Of a stretch of 64,000 bases of DNA, positions 24,002 through 35,693 are shown piece by piece (within the stretch, counting starts at the first letter, position 1; each line of letters starts with the position of its first letter). The notes under the pieces are model-generated. The model was not told the origin of the DNA, searched no databases, and worked only from the letters and a program-made list of their open reading frames with translations. The DNA is from Zygnema cylindricum (taxonomy: Eukaryota > Streptophyta > Zygnematophyceae > Zygnematales > Zygnemataceae), in NCBI GenBank assembly GCA_037447655.1, contig JBBHKE010003562.1, forward strand, positions 253,425 to 317,424. Direction: 5' to 3'. The translations under genes and the position numbers were made by a program.

Positions 24002-24217
24002 CACCGTGAATCGTTATTCGCGTAATGGATGCTATTTAAAGTACCTTTTTTTTTTGCAAATTCTCAAATAGAATTATCCACACTATTTAAAAAAAATCCT
24101 AATTCCTAATTAGAATAAACGATTTCGTTGAAAATTTTCAAATTTTAAATTAACGTAAATAACGGTAATTGTTCCTATACGTTAAAGAAACCTTTACGCC
24201 AATAACGATTCACGGTG
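24002..24217. mobile_element. MITE-like inverted-repeat element 5, short
   Basis: A 216-bp element with ends CACCGTGAATCGTTATT and AATAACGATTCACGGTG, followed by TA on the right; the left flank reads GA, so one flank is altered. It lies only 7 bp from element 4, so the two are effectively adjacent. Non-coding. Confidence 0.7.
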
Positions 24218-24438
24218 TACTGTACTCAAATCCTTGCCACAGTTTTTTTTAGACCGTACAAAAGCATACGAAATTGAAATATATCGTGACATAATATGCG
24301 TTACTTTCAATACTTCACGGACCGTAAGATCTGCAATGGAAAAAGATCTACGGTTGAAAGTAACATATCGACTTTGAATCCTCCCCACCTAATGTAGTAC
24401 TTTTTCACACGAGTCAAAGACCCATTCACCTTTCAAAT
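24218..24438. other. Short spacer
   Basis: About 220 bp between element 5 and the C/T-rich microsatellite. Nothing recognised. Confidence 0.3.
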
Positions 24439-24840
24439 TTGGTATTATTTCTCATTATTTCGCCTGTTACTTTCCCCTCTTTTCATTATCTTCGCCGTTT
24501 TTTTACCTCACCTTTCTCCCTTCCCCCACTTCCTCTCACTCTCTCTCCCCTCCCTCCCTTCCTCTCCCTTCTCTCCCTCTCTCTCCCTTCCTTCTCATTC
24601 CCCCCTCTCTCTTTCTCTTTCTCTCTACCTCTCTCTCTTCCCCTCTCCCTCTATCTGTCGCTCCCTCTATGTCCATCTCTCTCTCCCTCTTTGTCCTTCT
24701 CTCTCTAACTCTCCCTCTTTCTGTCGATCTCTCTCGCTCTCTCTTTCTCTCTCTCTATTTAGCCCTCCCTTTCAGTCTATCTCTCACTCCCTAGCTCTTT
24801 GTCTCTCTCTCCCTCCTTTTCTCTCTCCCCCTTTTTCCCT
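24439..24840. repeat. C/T-rich microsatellite up to an assembly gap
   Basis: About 400 bp of nearly pure pyrimidine, built from CTCTCTC and CCCTC runs. It ends at a run of ten N (24,841-24,850), which is a gap of unknown true size. The open frame across it is a by-product of low complexity. Confidence 0.9.
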
Positions 24841-24850
24841 NNNNNNNNNN
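24841..24850. other. Assembly gap (10 N)
   Basis: Ten undetermined bases after a pyrimidine microsatellite; probably an unresolved simple repeat. Confidence 0.95.
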
Positions 24851-24926
24851 ATTATTGCGCATGCCTGACATGGCTGCGCTTTACAGGAAATTTTTCTCCC
24901 TCCCTTCCCCCTTTTTCCCTCCCTCT

Positions 24927-25502
24927 TTTTAAAGGACATTTCGCGTCGGTACAGTCCGTACGCGTTATTACATATGTTGGTCCGGTCTTGGTCTTGCACG
25001 TACAAATCATTACATGCGTCGGTCAAGTCTTTGCCTTATTTTGTACCGGTTCATTTCATGTGTCGGTCTGGTCTTGCCGCCCTACGTACAAGTCTTATGG
25101 GCGACGGTCTTTTTGTCCTACGTATGTTCATTGTTTGTATTAAATCTCTTTTGTACTTTACTTGTTGCCTTGTACTCTTTGTCATTTGAGTCTACGTCGT
25201 TACTTTAGGTCTTAATTGCTTTTGTACATTGCCGCCCTAAAGTCAATCCGTTACAATATAGCTTACGTTAGAATATAGTCTACATACATTAAAATCTAGT
25301 CACGTAGAAACTTGATAAGGATCCTTTGTGTTACAGCGCACCAAAGAGCGCTTAGACTTCACACTAATTAGCAATGTGTATTTTGTATAATAGTGAATTT
25401 TCTCACTCAATGAAATCATCCCAAATACAATTCAATTTCTCTCTCCAATGCATTGATCTTTCGCTTGTGTACAATTTCATGGCTTCCGCCAATCCACCTC
25501 AA
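24927..25502 (+). repeat. 5' LTR of element C
   Basis: Matches 46,098-46,673 over its full length with identical total length. Its end includes the gag start codon at 25,479 (24 nt before the LTR end), and the 3' LTR carries the same ATG at 46,650. Confidence 0.85.
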
Positions 25503-25505
25503 ATA

Positions 25506-25520
25506 GGTTATGGGCCTAGC
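25506..25520 (+). promoter_or_regulatory. Candidate half-tRNA primer binding site, element C
   Basis: GGTTATGGGCCTAGC lies 3 nt after the 5' LTR end. It matches the recalled complement of the initiator tRNA-Met anticodon arm (GGTTATGGGCCCACC) at 13 of 15 positions. It also encodes gag residues G-Y-G-P. Confidence 0.65.
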
Positions 25521-27016
25521 CATGCCACTTCTATTAGAATCCAAAAGTTTGATGGTTAAAACTTCTAATTTTGGTCATTTTCAGCCATGCATTTTTTCAA
25601 ACACGAGAAGATTTGGGACCATTTTATAGGAATTTCAAAACATCCTATCCTTTCCTCTACTGATACACTAGCAAAAAAAAGCTTCAAAAGAGTTGGCAAT
25701 ATCTACATGGAAACAAAAAGATGAGGATGCGTACGATCGGCTAGTGATGTCACTTACTACCGAGCGCACTCGTCTTATTCGTGGCGCCTCCTCTTCCGCC
25801 GAATTTGGAGTTGTCTTCAGGCAGCTTACATTCAAACCGGATGGGCCGATCGACGAATTCAAAAACGAGCATTTTTTAACTCTATGAAAAAGCCGACGCA
25901 ATCCATGCAAGATTAGATCACCACAATCGAATTATCGGCCGGAAAATGCACCATGATAGGCGTGCATCTTTCCGACGAGGACCTCTCTTCTACCTTTTGG
26001 GAGGCATCCCTCAAACCTTTTCCCCTTTCATTTCCTCGTTCAATAATCTAGACCAATCCATTCCCTTTCACTCCCTTTGTAAAAAAATTTTGCAAGTAGA
26101 GACAAAACTTCTCTCTTTTTCTGCTCTAAATCTCTCTAAAGCAAATGCTTTTTATTGCTGAAAATCAGAAAACTAACTCGAGGGGGGTGCAGCGTTTTGT
26201 TTTGCGCTTACTGCAAAACAAGAGAACATGCCGTTGAACAATGTCAAAAATTAGCGAGGCGGAAAGCAGCCGAGGCATCCCATCACCCTAGATATGAAGG
26301 GAATGCCAACGTTGCCAATGCCACACCACCAGTTCTTCCCACCCCCCCACTCCCTCCACACCCTTCATTCCCTCCAAATTATCTTTATCCTTATATGTTT
26401 TCTCCTTCTCCATCCTTCCCATAATCTTCTAATTGCAGCGCACTATGCCTTTTCAAACTCCGTTCACCTCCCTTGGTTGATTGCTTTCTCCCCACATTTT
26501 CCCTCTAATTATCCCACTCCTCTGGCTACCCTTTTTGTCCTCCCTCCCTCACCAGAATTCGGATATGGAAATGTTGCCCATCATATTTTTTTTTAAATTC
26601 TGTCACTCCGGATAATCAATTTCCACAAGGGTATGCTTTTCTATTCCAAGCCTCTGACGATTGGCTAATAAATAGTGGTGTTAGTCACCACCTATCACAA
26701 CGATCTGATTGGTTCCCTCACCTTTCTCCTTTATCATTTACTATGCAAATTCGCTTAGGAGACGACCGCATTTTGTTGGCCACTCATTTTGGCGACGTAA
26801 ACGTCCCTAATGTGTCTATTCACATTTGCAACGTACTATTTGTTCCTGGTCTAGCTAGGATTCTATTTTCTGTCAAAGTCGCCACTTCTGATGGCTTAAA
26901 AGCTGAATTTGATAATGATAGAGTAACATTTCTTGATAGAAAAGACAATAGTACTTTAGGTTTTGGCGTAGCAAGAGATTCTATGTACGTCCTACAATCC
27001 TATAGTATTCCAAAAA

Positions 27017-27285
27017 TATTTGCTTTAAATGCTAGCGTCGAAAGTTTTCCACTTTGGCATTTAAGATATGGTCATCTAAATAGCGAAAGTTTGCGTACTT
27101 TGCCATATCTTGTAACTGGACTAAATTCATTCTCTAACAAATCTTTGGATTTTTGTCACGGTTGCGTGCAAGGAAAAATGCCGCGTCACTCATTTCCCAA
27201 TAGCACTAGCGTCATCACTGAACCACTTGCACTTGTGCATACGGACGTGTGTGGTCCCATGCGCACGCGTAGCTACTGTGGATCC
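27017..27285 (+). repeat. Left copy of a 269-bp duplicated segment of element C
   Basis: The GAG-pre-integrase region from ATATTTGCTTTAAATGCTAG to TGGATCC is repeated at 27,710-27,979 with about ten scattered differences. LTR fragment F lies between the copies. Confidence 0.8.
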
Positions 27286-27708
27286 TGTTGATATTTGTGT
27301 ATTTTCTAGGTCTGTAATAGGATAGAAAAAGTCAGAGGCAGTTTGCCTCTAACTCCCCTCTCCAAGCCCCCACACTTATTCTAGTCACTGAAGGCTGGAT
27401 AGGGATCTAGAGCCATGACATCCTAAGCTCTCTAGAGAAGACAAGGGGTAAATTAGTAAGACTTACCAAAAGGTACTTGACGGACCCATGAATCAATCCT
27501 GGTACCTACCGTCCGCCAATCTGCCCTTAGCCGGTGTCTTTATCCGTTTAGACTATAGCTAGTATTACGACGTATAGTGTTTGATAAATATTTAAATAGT
27601 TACACGTAGACTAGTTCATTTAACTGGAAACATATACGTGTTGCAAAGATACATTTTTGGATAGTACGGAGTACGAATTTTTTTATTGAAACAGATACCG
27701 CGCATTTA
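27286..27708 (+). mobile_element. LTR fragment F (5' third of an A/E-like LTR)
   Basis: Begins TGTTGATATTTGTGTATTTTC at a sharp break in element C and follows the layout of LTRs A and E: TTTCTAGGTCTG, CCTCTAACT...CTCTCCAA, GTCACTGAAG, GAGCCATG, the antisense tRNA-like segment (27,466-27,548), then GTACGGAGTACG and ATACCGCGCATTTAT. It breaks off about 420 bp in. No 3' LTR end or coding sequence is present. Host sequence on its left (27,017-27,285) is repeated on its right. Confidence 0.75.
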
Positions 27709-27709
27709 T

Positions 27710-28704
27710 AAATATTTGCTTTAATTGCTAGCGTCTTAAGTTTTCCACTTTGGCATTTAAGATAAGGTCATCTAAATAGCGAAAGTTTGCGTAATTTGCC
27801 AAATCTTGTAACTGGACTAAATTTATTCTCTAACAAATCTTTGGATTTTTGTCACGGTTGCGTGCAAGGAAAAATGCCGCGTCACTCATTTCCCACTAGC
27901 GATACCGTCATCACTGAACCACTTGCACTTGTGCATACGGACGTGTGTGGTCCCATGCGCACGCGTAGCTACAGTGGATCCCTTTATTCTCTCACTTTCA
28001 TTGACCACGCCACTCGTTTTTCACACGTGTATCCAATCTGTCATAAATCTGACGCTTTTGCCCGATTTTAGAAATTTAAGGCATTGGCAGAAAACTTTCA
28101 CAACAAACGAATCAAGGACTTGCGCAGTGACAACAAGGGCAATTTTTTGTCAAACCAATTTTTTGAGTTTCTGATGCAACATGGAATCTTGCGTCATTTA
28201 ACGGCGCCTTCGACGCCACAACAAAACGACATTGCAAAAAGGTACTATCGAACATTGCATGACATGTCACGCTCCATGCTGTACTTTACAAATTTGCCTT
28301 ATGAATTTTGGGAAGAGGTTGTCGTTTGCGCAAATTACTTACGCAATCTTTCTCCCACTGACGCTTTATTAAAATCTACTCAAATGGAAGCATGCTCCTC
28401 AGTCAAACCAGATATATGTCACCTTAGAAGCTTTGGTTGTGAAGAGTGGTATAAAGATCTCCTCTAATCGGACGACAAATTGGGCGCCCGCGCATTTGTG
28501 GCATTTTCGTTAGATACACTCCAAATTCCAAAGGGTACCGCATCTTGAGTCCTTCTCAGCATCGTGTCATCACCACCAAAGAAGTAACTTTCAACGAAAC
28601 GCCACTTCTCCAAACCTTATCTCGTATGCCGTTCCCTTCTGCTCCCCCATTATTTGACTTTCCTCCCCTCACCCTCTATGACCCCTTCCCCCAAACCTTC
28701 CCCT
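27710..28704 (+). pseudogene. Element C integrase continued, decayed
   Basis: Restarts with the duplicated GAG-pre-integrase segment, then integrase: HTDVCGP (Asp), FIDHATRFSHVY, RSDNKGNFLSNQF (second Asp kept), and QQNDIAKRYYRTLHDMSRSM, where the catalytic Glu is Lys. A stop lies at about 28,069 and another at 28,465. Then the Pro-rich linker (PSAPPLFDFPPLTLYDPFP) runs to 28,704, where solo LTR G interrupts it. Confidence 0.8.
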
Positions 28705-30185
28705 TGTCGTGCATGAGAGGCAAGCAAGCAAACATACATCACAACCAGCAAAGTCATGCTCACAAACATACACAACAACGGAAATAAATATGAAAAGTCA
28801 AAAAATATATACACCATGAGAAGGAATGAAAGTGAAAATGACCCAAAGAGAGAAGGGGAAGAATACTCCCCTAAAGTGAAGTGACCCCAATAATTTATGC
28901 TAAGCTAGGAGGTAGCCACTAGGCTCTCTGGTCTTTATCACATTCCCTACAAGAGTTATCCCGTTACGACAGCAAAGCAAGAAATATTCCAACCGGAACA
29001 AGGGAAAATCCAAATCCGATCAAAAACACACTCTTTTCAAGCCAACCGAAAAACAAACAAGATACAAACACACAACCAAACCGTCAATCTGCCCGAGGAA
29101 GGCACAGCAAGGTACAGATGTGCTCCCCCACGATCTCCAATTCCACACTTCCACCAAAAGACCAAGTTTGGAGGGAAACCTTCCGGACGTGGCCTTAGGC
29201 CGTGTGGATTAAAAACGTGGGCAGAAATAAAAGGTGAAATATTCTTAACCTATCTAGCCTCTACAGCTAGCTAGCAAGGAGAAGAAAGACACGTGGGCAA
29301 TCGGTGAGAGAGAGAGCAAGAGAATAGCTCCGCTGCCAAGAGAAAATTCTTGTCCAAAAGCTAAATTCTCTAAGTCTGAGAATTAGGCAAAGTAAAAGCT
29401 ACACTAGGCCTAAGCAAAATTAGCCTACGTCTAGTCTACTTTACATGCATGAAACTACTAAAGATGTTGGCCAATATGCGGCCAACATCGTCTGCCGTAT
29501 GCCTGACAAAATCCACTGTCCGAGGGTAAAAACCCTCCCTAACTACATGTGCGCGAACCTACATGGGTTCGCGACTTAAATAAATACAAGGTATCGAAGC
29601 GTCGCCCGGAAATCGGGATACGCCTCCAAAATATACTTCACGTCGATACTCCCAAAATCGCGTGCATACGCACGAAACAAAACATACCGCACGAAACGAA
29701 CCATATCGCACGAATAAAAGGTCTAGCACGAAATACTTGAAATCGCGTCACGTCGCCCAAACGATGTTTCGCGTCCAACTTCGAAAATCGTGTACCTACG
29801 CACGAAATGAAACATATCGCACGAAATTAGTACTATTCAATGAAACCTATAAATATGAATCAGAATTAAATTGCACGTGCGAACGAAAATTATGCGCGCA
29901 TGCCAAAATCGCGCGTGCATGCATAAAACCGCGCGCCCGTGCTTTAAACTGCGCGTGCATACAAAATACCGCGCGTGCGTGCAGAATACCGCGCGTGCGT
30001 GAGAAATACTGCGCATGCGTGAGAAATACTGCGCGCGCGTGAGAAATACTGCGCGCGCGTGAGAAATACTGCGCGTGCATGCAAAATACTGCGCGTGCGT
30101 GTATTATATCGTGCGCGCACGCCGAATATCGCGCGTGCCGGCATGATATCGTGCGAGCGGGCAACCGAAGCCATGCGGCATGACA
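28705..30185 (-). mobile_element. Solo LTR G, probable gypsy type
   Basis: A 1,481-bp insertion with inverted ends TGTCGTGC and GCATGACA and a 4-bp direct flank CCCT (28,701-28,704 and 30,186-30,189). On the minus strand it starts TGTCATGCCGC, a form common in plant gypsy LTRs. No coding. A related fragment in the opposite orientation lies at about 49,930-50,230. An internal minisatellite is listed separately. Confidence 0.7.
29880..30140. repeat. CpG-rich 20-bp minisatellite inside LTR G
   Basis: About a dozen units of roughly 20 bp with core TACTGCGCGTGCGTGAGAAA, alternating CG and TG steps (GCGCGCGCGT). On either strand it is open in several frames, which explains long spurious frames here. 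The alternating purine-pyrimidine text could adopt Z-DNA. Confidence 0.85.
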
Positions 30186-30591
30186 CCCTGTAATCTCTTC
30201 AGCCATCAAATTTCACCTACCTTACACCTTCCATATTTTTTCCCTCATCATGTTCAAGTCCCCCTCCTCCTCCATCTTATTTTACCCCCCTGGTTTCTCG
30301 GGCTGCTCCCATCACTCCAACCAAAAATTCAAATGCCCTTCCTCCTGTCACAAATTCCGAAGATACTAAATCCTCTCTCCCTCTTTCCCAATTTGATCCT
30401 CTTTTTGATAATCTTTCTCCCTCATTTTTTTCCCACTCACCTCTACTTGGGCTATTTTCTCTTGTTGAGCATTCACTTCCCAAGCTTGGGCCTTCCCCTC
30501 TCCCTGACCCCTCTCTTTTACCTCGGCGAAACCTCGCACGCTTTAGAGTTCCTCCCTCTCGGCTTATTACTTCCATAGGTCATGTCTCTCT
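30186..30591 (+). pseudogene. Element C pol linker before RT
   Basis: Continues the linker between integrase and RT of element C. One frame reads PRRNLARFRVPPSRLITSIG then HVSL, up to the insertion of element B. Its last five bases, TCTCT, are the target duplication, and the same frame resumes at 44,411 (SLAYAYSPGASASYF). Confidence 0.7.
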
Positions 30592-31750
30592 TGTTGAAAA
30601 ATGATATTTAATGCTTTATCCTTTTTGGGTCCTGCAGTTCTCATACTTTTTGTAGTCACTGAGAATTGACAAACAGCCATGTCTGCCTTAGACAGATGAG
30701 GAGATAGGCAGAAGATTAGGCTCTTGCAAAAACAATGTTGCCACAGACAGGATTTGATCATGTAACCTCTGGACAACATCTGTACAGACTTGGCTCCCGC
30801 CTTATCCGTCAAGTCTTGATGAATCGTTGCATGTGTTGTATTTGATATTTATCTAAAGTTATATCTACGGCATATTCCATTTTACATCCTACGAAACAAA
30901 ATGCAACATGGAACGTGTTGTACTGCAAGAAATGCAGTACCGCATGAAATTAATGAAACAAACATTTAATTTTGACAGATGAAATTAAATGTCGCGATCG
31001 ACGGTTTGCAAAGCGAGAACGAATTTCAAGCGGTCAAAACAGAATGTTGACCGTCGAAATTCAATAGTCAACACGGAACTTTGACTAGTGAAATTCAACA
31101 GTCAACATTTATTTGGTGCGATGTCAGATCCTACGGCTGAAATCGAACGTCGTAAAAAGAACGGACGGCACGCATGAGTGCCGGTATGCCGGAACTACTA
31201 CTTGGGAGCAGTTCGGCAAAATATGAGGATATGACACGTGGCATCGTCCTATTAGATGCCAAAAGAGTAAAGGGACAGAATGACGTTGACCTATTTGCCA
31301 TGTGGCAGACCAAGAGTGGTGCCAAATATATCCGTACATAAAGTACGGCGGCTTTTGTACTTTATATGTACGATAGTTAGGGTACTCTATTTTGATTGGT
31401 TTAGAATAGCTATTAGGAGTTTTTCGGGACTTAGAAATATATTGAAAAGTCCTCTCTCTCTTAGAGGCCATCTGTACAAATATGTTGTCTTTGAACAGCC
31501 ATAACTTAATGCTCTAGTGAGCAAATTCAGTGATTCTTTTTGCAGCGGATTCAGTGATTTTTTTTGTAGCGGACTCAGGGGAGTATAGGCTCTAATACGG
31601 CTCCGGCGCGTAGCCGGTGCTGCTTCTTGCACGGCTCCTTTTAGGTAGGTGCGCCCGCTGCTGCGCACGTCGTGCAAGTGTGCTACTTCTTCTTGTGCTC
31701 CTTATTCACCTTCGGCCATTTTGTGTACCAATGGAGGTCACATAATTACA
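30592..31750 (+). repeat. 5' LTR of element B
   Basis: 1,159 bp against 1,112 bp for the 3' copy (43,299-44,410). The two match well up to the AGTGAGCAAATTCAGTGATT region and again over the last 30 bp. Bases about 31,580-31,715 (GC-rich, CGGCTCCGGCGCGTAGCCGG) have no counterpart in the 3' copy. An internal 30-bp duplication (GGATTCAGTGATT) lies near 31,525-31,575. Confidence 0.85.
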
Positions 31751-34700
31751 AGTTATTGGTCCACCCTCTAGGGTGCCAATTATTAATGGAACACGGTTCA
31801 TTTATTAGGAAACCATGATGAGGGGTGCATTGTTTGAAAAACGGCTATGGGGCATTGTGAGTGGCTGTGTGCGTCGGCGATCCGCTAAATTGGGAGTTCC
31901 CCAGGGTTTGGAGGATCTCTGTTCAGTGGAGGATATGGAGGGGCAGAGGGGGTAGAGGATGTTGCAGAAAGCACCATGTCGGACAAAGGGAAGGAGAAAA
32001 TCACACCGATGGCTAGTGGATCGGCTCTTGTAGCACCTGTTCAGAAAATAGAGGCGATGATACCGAAATCTGGGATTTCAACAACACCGTGGCAACTCAT
32101 TTTATTCTCGGGCGTCTCACTTAGGGAGTGGCTACACCTCATCTTTATGTAAAGAGGGCAAACGAGTTGTGGGAAGCTCTTGTCGACATTTACAAGAGCA
32201 GTACGATTCAGCAGCTGAAGCTGGCAGATTAGAAGGTACAGGCATATGTGTACAATGTGGGAAAAATTTTAGATTTCTGTAATGATTTGGCTGGGTTATT
32301 CATAGAGTTAGAAAGTGCAGGGAAAAAGGAGACCGAGAAAGAGAAGGTGAACACTTTGCTAATGAAACTCCTAGATGATTATGAGAACATTGCTAACAAG
32401 GTCCACGATTTGTCAGATCATCTTTGGATCAGGAATTTTGTTGTGGGGATGATTTGGTTCGGGAAAGCACAATTGAGATTCGTAGGGGAGGAAATAGTGT
32501 TAAAGCATTGGCTAATGGTACTGACTAGGGGGATAAGGATTCCAAGAAACCCTATCGGAATTTTGGTGGAGGAGGAAGAGGAAACCATGACGGATATGCA
32601 CCAAGGGCTCCGAAGGGGCTTTGCCATTTTTTTATAAGAATCCGAGACACTACATGGCGGAGTGCACTAAATTGACGGAGTTGAGATTGAAGGAGGAATC
32701 GATTGGAAAACCAGCCGGAAGGAAAAAGAAGGCATTCGTTGCGACACAAGTCGTGGAAGAGGATGCCGATGATGACGATGGAGAACTTATCAATGAGGAG
32801 TTGGAGGTGAAAGGTGAGACGGAGATTCCAAGAAGGCAAAAGTGTGCTTTCGGTGGAGTGAAAGAAGCTTCTGAAGAAGGATGGATCATTGATTCAAGAG
32901 CCTCTATGCATGTGTAGAGAAAAACCATTGTTTACCAAAATGAGAAAGATCCCTACTGTAGAGATAGAGTATGGGGATGGGAGGATAGTGACCACTAATT
33001 CAATGGAATTAGTAGATTTGAGGGTCCTAGTGATGGAAAGACATCGAAAGTCACTTTCTCTGATGTTCTTTTTATTCCGGAGTTGAAAAAAAATCTTATC
33101 TCTACGTCGGTCTTAGATGATAAGGGCTTTGAGACTAGTGCTAAGAAAGGAGTCTTTGTTGCTAGCTATGAGAATGAAGTGTACTTCACAGCTGAAAAGG
33201 GTAGCCAAGGAATGTTTAGGATGAATTTGAGTAATGGAAAGACGTGAGTTTCCTATGCTGGTGTAAGTGATTTGATGATGTGGCATAAAGATTGGGACAT
33301 GTGCATCTAGATAGATTGAAAGAAATGAAGAAAATGGGTGTAGTTGAGGGAATACATTTCGGGGATAATGAGACTTTGGATGATTGTAGTGGGTGTGCAC
33401 AAGTAAAAGCCCACAGATTGCCTTTTCCAAAGGTCGCAACATATAAGGGTGAAAAGGTTTTAGATTTGGTTCATACTGACATATGGGGAACGACCAAAGT
33501 GCCATCAGTTGGAGGGAAAAGGTTTATGCTTACTATCACGTATGATTGGTCTAGATACTCTAAAGTATATTTCTTGAAAACAAATCTGAGGCTTTGGCTT
33601 ATTTTAAAGAGTATAAAGCATGGAGTGAAAAGCTCCATGAGACACCTATAAAAAGAGTGAGGAGTGATAATGGGGGGGAATTTACTTCTAATGAGTTTGA
33701 GGATTATTTGAAAGAGGAAGGGGTTCAACACCAAAAGACTGTCTCAAAGAATCAAGAACAAAATGGTGTAGCCGAGAGACTAAATCAGACTCTAATTGAT
33801 AGTGCCGGTAGTATGTTGACGGATAAAAGATAAGTTAAAATTTTTGGGCAGAAGCTATGAATTGTGCTAACTATCTCAAAAATAGAGTCCTTACCTCGGC
33901 TATAAAATGCCAAACACCTTATGAAAGATGGACCGGAAGAAAACCTAATATTTAACACTTAAAGGTGTTTGGAAGTCAAGTGTTTAGTTTAAACACAGAA
34001 AAATCTTATTAGAAGTTAGATACTAGAGGAAAGCCGAGATACTTTCTTGGGTATGATGAAAATATAAAGGGATATAGAGTTTATGATCTTGGAAGAGAAG
34101 ACATAATTCTAGTAAAACACTTGGTAGTTATGGATGAGGGAAAGTCCATAGATCTTTTTAAGTGCACCAAATCGGTGAGGATTAGAATTGAATCCGAAAA
34201 TGAGTTAGATTCAGATTCTTCTAATCGAACTCCGGTTCAGCCTGACCTTGCAAAAGAAGAGGAAAAATTGACCGAGAGTGACTCTCCTTTGGAGCCACAA
34301 CATCCGGTTCAAACCGAGGAAGATAACAAGGACAGACCAGGAATGGACGATGAACGTCCGGAGATGGACTCCACGGACAGGGGAGAAGGTGAAGTTATTC
34401 GGAGAAACCCAAGATTACCTTCTACTCAGCGTCGGAGTTTGAAGGAGGAAGGAGAAGCAATAAGAGACTTTGAGAGAGACAAGTGAACAACAAGGTAACT
34501 AAGCTGTCACATTTGAGCGAACCCCAGACTTACTCAGAAGCAGTTAATAGTCCGGAAGGTGATAGATGGGTGACAGCTATTAATGATGAGATGGCTTCCA
34601 TTATGGAAGCAAACACATGGGAGTTGGTGGATTGTCCTCCAGATAGAAAGCCGATAGGATGCAAGTGGGTGTTTAAGTGAAAGCTTAACCCAATAAACAC

Positions 34701-35693
34701 TATCGAGCGATACAAGGCCAGATAAGTGGCAAAGGGGTTCACACGGAAGGAGGGGATCGATTATGAGGAGACTTTTGCTCCGGTTGTTAGATTCCCCTCC
34801 GTCCGGATTCTACTTAGTCTCGCGGCAGCGGAAGATATGGAAGTGTACCAGATGGACATTAAAACCGCTTTCTTACACGCAGAATTGGAAGAAGAGATCT
34901 TCATGCGACAACCAGAAGAATTTATGGAGAAAGGAGAGGAAAGCAAGGTGTGCAGATTGATGAAGTCCCTTTATGGACTAAAGCAAGCTCCACGCCAATG
35001 GAACAAAAAACTGGACGAGTTTTTGACAAGTTTTAGATATATTCAAATCACTTTGGATCATTCTATCTACTTATTTGAGGACGAGGAAGGTATAGTTTTC
35101 ATTGCCATATATGTTGATGATTTGATTGTTTTGAGTAAATCAATGGGAAAATTAATAGATTGAAAAGGGATCTAAAAGGTAGATTTGGGAGAGGCAAAAT
35201 ACATCTTGGGGATTCAAATAGGGAGAGATAGAGAAAAGAAAACAATTAGACTAACTCAAAAAAATCAATTGGAAATATGCTTGAAAAATTTCAAATGGAA
35301 AAGACAAATAGTTCTATGACTCCAATGGGCTTAAAGAAGGGAAATGAGGGGAGTTTAGAAGAGGGAGTCTTGATCCTAGATAATGAGCTAGGACCTGAGG
35401 AAAAAAAGTTCATGCAAACTATTCTGTACATATAGGTTGTCGATAGTTTGATCTACTTTATGAACACTTCTCGTCCTGATATAGCTGCAGCTGTGGGAGT
35501 ATTTAGTAGGAGTCTGAATGATCCTAGAAAGAAAGATTGGGAAGCGACCAAAAGGGTCATGCCATACTTGGGAGGAACGAGAGATCTATGGTTGCATTTG
35601 GGTGGGGATAATAATAACATCACCACATGGAGTGATGCTAGTTATAGGGATGCTCCGATCGGAGGTGTACTTCTAGGTATGTGTTGTATGTTG
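31731..35693 (+). pseudogene. Element B gag-pol up to RNase H, decayed
   Basis: gag starts at 31,731 inside the LTR (MEVT, then TAA in this LTR; the 3' LTR copy keeps AAA). N-terminus VPIINGTRFIY is followed by TAG where copia gag has Trp, then ATGATG. Zinc-knuckle region is damaged (CHFFIRIRDTTWRS in two frames, about 32,622). Protease reads DSRAS (about 32,894). Integrase has HTDIWGT and RSDNGGEFTS (about 33,658), and the Glu in NGVAERLN (about 33,760). RT follows with [18 protein letters not shown] and YVDDL (about 35,107), then the start of RNase H (TWSDASYRDAP). Multiple stops and frameshifts. It breaks at 35,693, where element A is inserted, and resumes at 42,886. Confidence 0.85.
31751..31765 (+). 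promoter_or_regulatory. Candidate half-tRNA primer binding site, element B
   Basis: AGTTATTGGTCCACC directly follows the LTR end. It matches the recalled initiator tRNA-Met anticodon-arm complement at 12 of 15 positions; the mismatches look like decay of the better site in element A. Confidence 0.55.

Larger units (their letters stand above)
25479..27285 (+). pseudogene. Element C gag, protease and start of integrase, decayed
   Basis: gag starts at 25,479 (MASANPPQIGYGPS), and the frame stops where the copia FDG-x-N-x-x-W motif should continue (FDG then TAA at about 25,557). Later frames give gag core (AISTWKQKDEDAYDRL), a CCHC knuckle (CAYCKTREHAVEQC near 26,212) and a protease site reading INSGVSHH near 26,675, with catalytic Asp changed to Asn. 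Then come GAG-pre-integrase (WHLRYGHLN...CHGCVQGK) and the first integrase Asp (HTDVCGP near 27,237). The coding is interrupted at 27,285 by LTR fragment F. Confidence 0.8.

Noticed and set aside
24439-24708. Ser/Pro/Leu-rich frame
   Set aside because: Translation of a C/T-rich microsatellite.
25506-25520. Conventional plant copia primer site TGGTATCAGAGC after the LTRs
   Set aside because: Not present after any LTR end examined (A, B, C, D); the half-tRNA motif is there instead.
29847-30209. 120-residue frame with HARAVFCMHAQY-type repeats
   Set aside because: It reads through the CpG-rich 20-bp minisatellite inside solo LTR G; stop-free by repeat composition.
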